Source: Thermodesulfatator sp. (lineage in GTDB: Bacteria > Desulfobacterota > Thermodesulfobacteria > Thermodesulfobacteriales > Thermodesulfobacteriaceae). From it: 34,372 nt of DNA. Below the pieces are notes generated by a model. The model was not told the DNA's origin. It ran no database searches and saw nothing but the letters and a program-made list of their open reading frames with translations. Position numbers and translations under genes: made by a program. The stretch covers positions 1-34,372 of the forward strand of contig QOAM01000082.1 in the NCBI GenBank assembly GCA_003978075.1. Direction: 5' to 3'. This document shows positions 28,850 through 34,372 of the stretch, piece by piece (position 1 is the first letter of the stretch; the number at the start of each line of letters is the position of its first letter).

Positions 28850-30169
28850 TCAGCCCCTGCGCTTTTTTAGAGAGACCAGGACCTCTAGATGATAGGTCTG
28901 GGGAAACATATCGAAACCCAGGATTCTTTCTACTTCGTAGCCTGCCGAGAGGAGGAATTTAAGGTCCCGGGCCAAAGTGGGGGGATCACAGGAGATGTAG
29001 ATGATACGCTCTTTAGCCACTTCCGGTAGATAGCGCAGGAGCTCCCGGCAGCCCCCTCGCGGGGGATCGAGGAGCACCAGGGGCCAGGTCTCGGCGGCCT
29101 TCCAGGTCTCCAGGAGGGTTTCGGCGGCGGAGAGGCGTTCCAGGGAGACCTTCCTCGAAAGCCCCAGCTGCGCGGCGGTATATTCTCCGTCAGCAATGGC
29201 CCCGGGATCGGTGTCCACCCCTTGAGCCTCTTGAGAGAGAACGGCCAAGGGAAAAAGAAAATTACCCATTCCAGCATGGAGATCGAGTACCCGTGGCGGA
29301 GAGTCGGCCACCTCCCGCAAGGTTTCTATGATCCGGAGGTTGATCTCCCAGTTGGCCTGGGTAAAGACCCCGGGACGAACGAAGTAGCAGGGGTTCGGAG
29401 TTTCCGGAAAAAATTTTTGAGGCACAGGAAAGAGTCTCCGTCCCCCATGAGGGGCGTCCAGAGGAAAAGGTCCCCGAGGTTTGGGCCCTCGCACCCAGTA
29501 AAACACGCTTTTCAGGCGGGGTAGCTCCTGGGCCAGGGCCTCTACATCCGCCGAAAGGGGCTCTACGGTGATCCAGAAAAGGAGGGTGGCCAAGCCTTCC
29601 CCTGGAGAGGCCTCAATCTTTACTCTTTTGGTAAAGGCCTGAAGTCTGCGCCAGGCATTACTTTCCGGGAGTTTCTGCAGGACTTCGTTCACGGAACCTT
29701 CGCCCAAGAGGCAGTGTCGAATAAGGACCAGATCATGGCTGCGACGTTTAACGAAACCCAGGGCCCCGGTGCCGGGCTCCACGTGAAAGCGTAGGCGGTG
29801 GCGATAGTGAAATTCCCGGGGAGAAGGCACCACCCCTTCCACCAGATCTTCCGGGAGGCCTCCCAGCCGCCGCAGGGTCTCGCGCAGCATATCCGTCTTG
29901 ACCCGCACCTGAGCCTCGTAAGAGAGGTGCTGAAGCTGGCAGCCTCCGCAGGTACCGAAGTAAGGACAGGGAGGCTCGCGCCGGTCCGGAGAGGGGCTAA
30001 GGATGTCCTCAGGCTCGGCCAAAAGGTAATCTTTTTCCTCGCGCACGATTCTTAAGCGCACCTCTTCCCCCGGGGCCACTCCGGGCACAAAGACTACTCG
30101 CCCGTCAGAAAGACGAGCCAATCCGTCCCCCCCAAAGACCAACTTTTCCACTGCTACCACCGGTCTCAT
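28850..30169 (-). CDS. rlmD: 23S rRNA (uracil-5-)-methyltransferase RlmD/RumA (TrmA family)
   Basis: TRAM domain, CPYFGTCGGCQLQHLSYEAQ, VLDLHAGMGNFLFPLA, LLDPPRGGCRELL, YISCDPPTLARDL. Start 30169 preferred. Confidence 0.88.
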   Translation of the reverse strand: MRPVVAVEKLVFGGDGLARLSDGRVVFVPGVAPGEEVRLRIVREEKDYLLAEPEDILSPSPDRREPPCPYFGTCGGCQLQHLSYEAQVRVKTDMLRETLRRLGGLPEDLVEGVVPSPREFHYRHRLRFHVEPGTGALGFVKRRSHDLVLIRHCLLGEGSVNEVLQKLPESNAWRRLQAFTKRVKIEASPGEGLATLLFWITVEPLSADVEALAQELPRLKSVFYWVRGPKPRGPFPLDAPHGGRRLFPVPQKFFPETPNPCYFVRPGVFTQANWEINLRIIETLREVADSPPRVLDLHAGMGNFLFPLAVLSQEAQGVDTDPGAIADGEYTAAQLGLSRKVSLERLSAAETLLETWKAAETWPLVLLDPPRGGCRELLRYLPEVAKERIIYISCDPPTLARDLKFLLSAGYEVERILGFDMFPQTYHLEVLVSLKKRRG

Positions 30170-30231
30170 TGCCCTTTCCGAGAAGATGTGGTAGGAGGCT
30201 AAAAGTATAAAACAGCCCTGGAGGGTCATCC

Positions 30232-30825
30232 ATGGCTGAAAGGCGCCTTGGCACCGTCAATCAGCTGGCTCAGCTTATTTGTGAAGCGGTGAAAGAGGTC
30301 CTTGAGGCCTCTACCGGCTCTTCCATACACTACGCCCCTACCATTCAGCGGGTACCTCTGGTGGGTCTCAAGCCTGATCTGGGGGCCTTCGTGGAGTTTA
30401 CCGGGGATTACAACGGTCTTTTCTGCATGAATTTTTCCGGGGAGGCTGCTTTAGAACTTTACCGCCAAGCCATGACCTTCATGGGGCTTCCCGAAGAGGA
30501 GCTGGCCAAGGATTATACCTCGGATGAGGTGGTGAATTTTCTGGGAGAGACGGTGAATCAGATTATTGGGGGTATGCGGCGTAAGGTAGAAGCCAAATTC
30601 GGCCTTACGGCCCGCGCCAGTCAACCTCGGGCTATCGCTATCAATCAGACCATTACTTTGCTTTTGAGCACCCTCATCGAAAAGCCCCAGTGCCGGAGGC
30701 TATCCTTTCGCACCCAGGGCAACGCACCTTTTTATGTAGAATTTGGCCTCGAGCAGACAGAGTTCATTCCTCTGGAGAGTCCGGAAGAAGTAGATGTAGA
30801 CCAGATTCTGGCCCAGTTTTCTTAA
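30232..30825 (+). CDS. DUF3334 family, CheX-like protein
   Basis: IQRVPLVGLKPDLGAFVEFTGDYNGLFCMNFSGEAALELYRQAMTFMGLPEEELAKDYTSDEVVNFLGETVNQIIGGMRRKV, resembling DUF3334 proteins; CheX-type ExxN (ETVN). Confidence 0.78.
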   Translation: MAERRLGTVNQLAQLICEAVKEVLEASTGSSIHYAPTIQRVPLVGLKPDLGAFVEFTGDYNGLFCMNFSGEAALELYRQAMTFMGLPEEELAKDYTSDEVVNFLGETVNQIIGGMRRKVEAKFGLTARASQPRAIAINQTITLLLSTLIEKPQCRRLSFRTQGNAPFYVEFGLEQTEFIPLESPEEVDVDQILAQFS

Positions 30826-31026
30826 ATTTTGTGGCCTTAAGGGGCTTTAATCTCTAAGTTTGAAAACGCTCCTCCTCCGAGAGCCCTATCTCCACCCCAG
30901 CTCCCGTCTAAACCTCGTAAATTCTTCCTCACCTTGAGCTCTACAAACCTCCTTTTCGGTAGCACCAGGTGCCAAAGTTCCTCCCTTTCCTTTTGGACTA
31001 TTTTATAGCATTATTAAAAAAGACCT

Positions 31027-32001
31027 ATGGAGAAAGAAAGGCTGCTTAGGGCCCTGGCCGAAGACCTTTCACGCATTGAGGCCGCCCTTTCCGCGGTGCG
31101 GGCCTCGCAGGTCCCTTTTATCAACGAGGTGAGCCACTACATTCTTTTTGCCGGGGGAAAGCGCCTGCGGCCCCTTCTGGCGGTGCTCTGCGCCCGGCTC
31201 CTGGGCTACGAGGCCTCGGACATCTACGATCTTTCCGTGCTCTTTGAATATCTGCACGCAGCCACCCTGCTTCATGACGATGTGGTGGACGGGGCGGAAT
31301 TCCGGCGGGGGCGCCGGGCGGCCCACAACCTCTGGGGCAACCAGGCCACCATCCTGGTGGGGGACTACCTCTACGCCCGGGCCCTGAGGATCGCTGTGGA
31401 AAAGGGCAATTTCGAGGTTCTCAAGGTGGTCACCGAGACCACCCTCCTCATGAGCGAGGGAGAGGTGCTTCAGCTCCTGAACGTGGACAACACCGGGCTT
31501 ACGGAGGCCGAATACGAGGAGGTCATCTTCCGGAAGACCGCGGCCCTCATCGCCGCGGCCTGCGAATGCGGAGGTATCATGGCCGGGGCCGGCCCGGAGG
31601 AGCGCCAGGGTCTTTACCGCTTCGGACGACACCTGGGGCTGGCCTTCCAGATGACCGACGACCTTCTGGACTACCTGGGGGTCTCTACGGAGACCGGAAA
31701 GGACCTGGGCACAGACTTCAAGGAGGGTAAGGTGACCCTCCCCCTGATCTACGCCCTGGAGGTCGCCGATGACGGGGAGCGTTCCCGGCTTCTGGCCCTT
31801 TTGCGCGACCCGGAGCCCACCCCGGAGGGGTTCCTGGAGGCCCGGGCGATCATCGAGCGCCTAGGAGGTTTTGAAAAGACCCGCCGGCGGGCGGAAAGAG
31901 AGGTGGAGGCCGCCCTTTCGGCCCTTTTCCGTCTTCCCGAAAATCCCACCCGCAGGCTTCTCGAGGATCTTACCCGCTATATCCTGGTGCGCCGCAAATG
32001 A
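31027..32001 (+). CDS. polyprenyl diphosphate synthase
   Basis: GGKRLRPLLAVLCARLL, LLHDDVVDGAEFRRGRRAAHNLWGNQATILVGDYLYARAL, FQMTDDLLDYLG. Confidence 0.95.
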   Translation: MEKERLLRALAEDLSRIEAALSAVRASQVPFINEVSHYILFAGGKRLRPLLAVLCARLLGYEASDIYDLSVLFEYLHAATLLHDDVVDGAEFRRGRRAAHNLWGNQATILVGDYLYARALRIAVEKGNFEVLKVVTETTLLMSEGEVLQLLNVDNTGLTEAEYEEVIFRKTAALIAAACECGGIMAGAGPEERQGLYRFGRHLGLAFQMTDDLLDYLGVSTETGKDLGTDFKEGKVTLPLIYALEVADDGERSRLLALLRDPEPTPEGFLEARAIIERLGGFEKTRRRAEREVEAALSALFRLPENPTRRLLEDLTRYILVRRK

Positions 32002-32636
32002 AAATCCGCCCCAAACTCCTGGTTTTCGACTGCGACGGGGTCCTTTTCGACTCCCGGGAGGCCAACCGGGCCTACTACGAGGACATCTGTCGGACCTTGG
32101 GACGCCCTCCCCTCACCGAAGAGGAACTTCATTATGTGCACATGCACACCGCCGAGGAGTCCGTGCGTTACCTCTTTCGGGATTTCCCGGAAAAACTGGA
32201 AAAGGCCCTGGAGTATCAGCGAAACCTCCCTTACGAGAAATTCCTCCCCTACATGAGGATGGAGCCCGGTCTCAGGGAATTTCTGGAATGGGCCCGGCCC
32301 CGGTTCCGCCTGGCCATCTCCACCAACCGCACCACCACCATGGGCCGTCTGCTCGAGATCTACGGCCTTGAGCCTTACTTCGACCTGGTGATGACCGCCC
32401 TTAAGAGCCCCAGACCCAAGCCCTATCCGGAGGCCCTTCTGGTCATTCTGGAACACTTCGGGGTGCCCCCGGAAGAGGCCCTTTATATCGGGGACTCGGA
32501 GGTGGACCTCAAGCTCTGCCGGGCCGTGGGAGTCGCCCTTGCAGCCTACAAAAACCCTTCCCTTCCTGCTGATTTTCATCTCAAAAGCTACGAGGAGCTT
32601 CGAGACTTTCTTTCGAACTTTTCTGAAGAAGATTAG
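31998..32636 (+). CDS. HAD family hydrolase (phosphoglycolate phosphatase-like)
   Basis: FDCDGVLFDSREAN, AISTNRTTTMGRLLE, KPYPEALLVILEHFG, ALYIGDSEVDLKL; 4-bp overlap with upstream gene. Confidence 0.9.
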   Translation: MKIRPKLLVFDCDGVLFDSREANRAYYEDICRTLGRPPLTEEELHYVHMHTAEESVRYLFRDFPEKLEKALEYQRNLPYEKFLPYMRMEPGLREFLEWARPRFRLAISTNRTTTMGRLLEIYGLEPYFDLVMTALKSPRPKPYPEALLVILEHFGVPPEEALYIGDSEVDLKLCRAVGVALAAYKNPSLPADFHLKSYEELRDFLSNFSEED

Positions 32637-32768
32637 CGTGATAGGCCACCTCCTTAGATAATTAAGGAAGCTCAAGGGGTGGTCTCCCTCTTCTTTAGAT
32701 GGCGAAAATCCACGGGATTTCTTTTAGGTATGCAGGCCTCTTCCGCAAGATTTCCTCGCCGGTCATTT

Positions 32769-34372
32769 TCAGAATCTCCGGCCGCGGTAGCCCCGGGGGG
32801 TGATCAGCCAGCGTTCCAGCCGGAAGGTCTCGCGGTTTCCCACGAAGATGGTGGTCTGCATGTCCGCGGCCTCCACGGGAAGGTCCCCCAGGGTGGTAAG
32901 GAGGACCGTTTCCTCCGGGTAAGGAGGACCGTTTCCTCCGGGCGCCCGGCGGCCCGCACCAGACCCACCGGGGTCTCCGGAGGGCGGTGACGCAGGAGGA
33001 TCTCCCGGGCCCGAAGGAGATGCTCCGCCCGCAGGCGGCTGCGGGGATTGAAGAGCACGATCACGAAATCGGCCGCGGCCGCGGCGGCAAGGCGCCTTTC
33101 AATGGTCTCCCAGGGGGTGAGACGGTCCGAAAGGCTGATAACCGCAAAGTCGTGCATGAGCGGGGCCCCGAGACGGGCGGCGCAGGCGTTCAGGGCCGAA
33201 AGCCCGGCCACCACTTCAATTTCCACCCCAGAAAGGAGGCCCCTTTCCCGGGCCAGCTCAAAGACCAGCCCCGCAAGACCGTAAATCCCCGGATCCCCTC
33301 CGGAAACCAGGGCCACACGCCGGCCCTCCCGGGCAAGCTCCAGGGCCCGCTCCGCCCGCTCCACCTCCCGGGTCATCCCGCTCTCAAAGACCTTCTTTCC
33401 CTGAAGGAGGGGCCGGATGCTCTCCAGATAACGTCCGTAGCCCACCACCCACTCGGCCTCCCGCAGGGCCCTTCGGGCCGCAGGGGTCATCTCCTCAAGA
33501 TTCCCCGGGCCGATCCCCACGAGAAAGAGCCTCCCCCTGGGCGGAGGGGCCAGGGCCACGGCAAGGGTCACGTTTCCTCGCGATTTTTTGGGAACGATGA
33601 GTTTTGCCCCCGGGCCGGCGGCCAGCAAAGCCGCGGGTTCAGCCACGGCCCGGGCCCCGGTGTGCCTCTCCGCGGCCGAGACCGAAAGCCCCCTCCTTTC
33701 CACCTCCTCGTTCAGGGCCTCGGCGGGAAAGCCCCGCACCTCCCAGGGCTTCTCCGAGACCCACCGCCGGAAGCCCTCCTCGGAAAGCTTTCTCGCAAGC
33801 GTCCCCACCCCGCGCACGGCTTCCGGCCGAAGCCCGGCCCCCTCGAAGATCTCCCTCAGGGCCTCCTCGAACTCCCCGGCCGGGGTCCCCCGGTTGAAGC
33901 CCACCCCCAGAAAAAGGACCCGGGGTAGGGCCTGAAGCCGGTTCTCCCCCGGGTCAAGGCGGCGGTAACTCACCAGGAGATGGGCCTTCTCCGGACTTTC
34001 CACCTCCTCCCATTCCGGGGGGAGGGGGACGGGCCAGTCCCTGAAGACGCAAAGGCGCCCCCTCTCCAGGTACTCCCTGGTGAAACGGGGAAGCCTTTCT
34101 TCGGGAAAGAGAAGGAGGCCGTGATCCTCGGCCCAGAGGTCCGGGGCGGGAAGGCCCGCAAGGTCCGAGGCCGTGGTGAGGACCGCCCGGGCCCCGAGAA
34201 GGGCGGCCACCTCCCGGGCCAGGGCGTTGGCCCCGCCCCGGTGGCCGGAAAGGAGGGGGATGACCGCCTCCCCGGCCTCGTCCACCACCAGGACCGCGGG
34301 GTCGGTCCTCTTATCCCTCACATAGGGGCTCACGCGGCGCACGGCGATACCCGCGGCCCCCACGAAGATCAG
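32769..34372 (-). pseudogene. cbiG-cobJ/cbiH fusion (cobalt-precorrin-5A hydrolase / precorrin-3B C17-methyltransferase), 5'-truncated by the window edge and frameshifted near the 3' end
   Basis: CbiG core VGAAGIAVRRVSPYVRDKRTDPAVLVVDEAG...LSGHRGGANALA; CobJ LFLVGIGPGNLEEMTPAARRALREAEWVVGYGRYLE...SGGDPGIYGLAGL. Frame as sequenced stops at 32804; restored frame stops at 32769-32771. Confidence 0.88.
32896..32941. repeat. perfect tandem duplication of a 23-bp unit (GTAAGGAGGACCGTTTCCTCCGG x2)
   Basis: Direct inspection: 32896-32918 and 32919-32941 are identical. Confidence 0.97.

Noticed and set aside
32987-33928. 313-aa plus-strand ORF opposite cbiG-cobJ
   Set aside because: Shadow ORF in high-GC coding sequence; Pro/Gly/Arg-rich translation with no domain signature, while the minus strand encodes a clear CbiG-CobJ.
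1-34372. CRISPR arrays, tRNA/rRNA genes, defence or BGC clusters
   Set aside because: No regularly spaced repeats, no cloverleaf-like or rRNA-like sequence recognised by eye, and no recognisable defence or biosynthetic cluster among the ORFs.

Overview
The window is dense, mostly housekeeping sequence from a Gram-negative bacterium. LpxC, a DUF3373-type porin, AsmA, RlpA and the overall gene style suggest a thermophilic Desulfobacterota or Thermodesulfobacteria-like lineage, but that lineage is inference. I can support about 30 protein-coding genes. On the minus strand these form several tight clusters: ricT-metG-DUF169-M20 peptidase; lipoprotein-pcm-TIGR00725/LOG-like; histidine phosphatase-AsmA-(porin); lpxC; and a seven-gene run rlmD-like-pfkB-tldD-purF-rlpA-rnc-era. 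On the plus strand are a GNAT acetyltransferase, a zinc-ribbon protein, an IS21 istA remnant, gyrA, a WecA/MraY-like transferase, a DUF3334/CheX-like protein, a polyprenyl synthetase and a HAD hydrolase. The right end carries a 5'-truncated cbiG-cobJ fusion. I saw no tRNA, rRNA, CRISPR array or complete mobile element. The strongest unusual signal is a perfect 23-bp tandem duplication (32896-32941) in the cbiG-cobJ gene. It shifts the frame, and removing one copy restores a textbook CobJ C-terminus. Other items worth a look are an orphan IS21 IstA helix-turn-helix domain with an intact ribosome-binding site, a zinc-ribbon protein with an apparently dead HD-like tail, an ExxN CheX-like DUF3334 protein, and a perfect 11-bp hairpin inside the last codons of a gene. 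I found no convincing new multi-gene defence or biosynthetic system.
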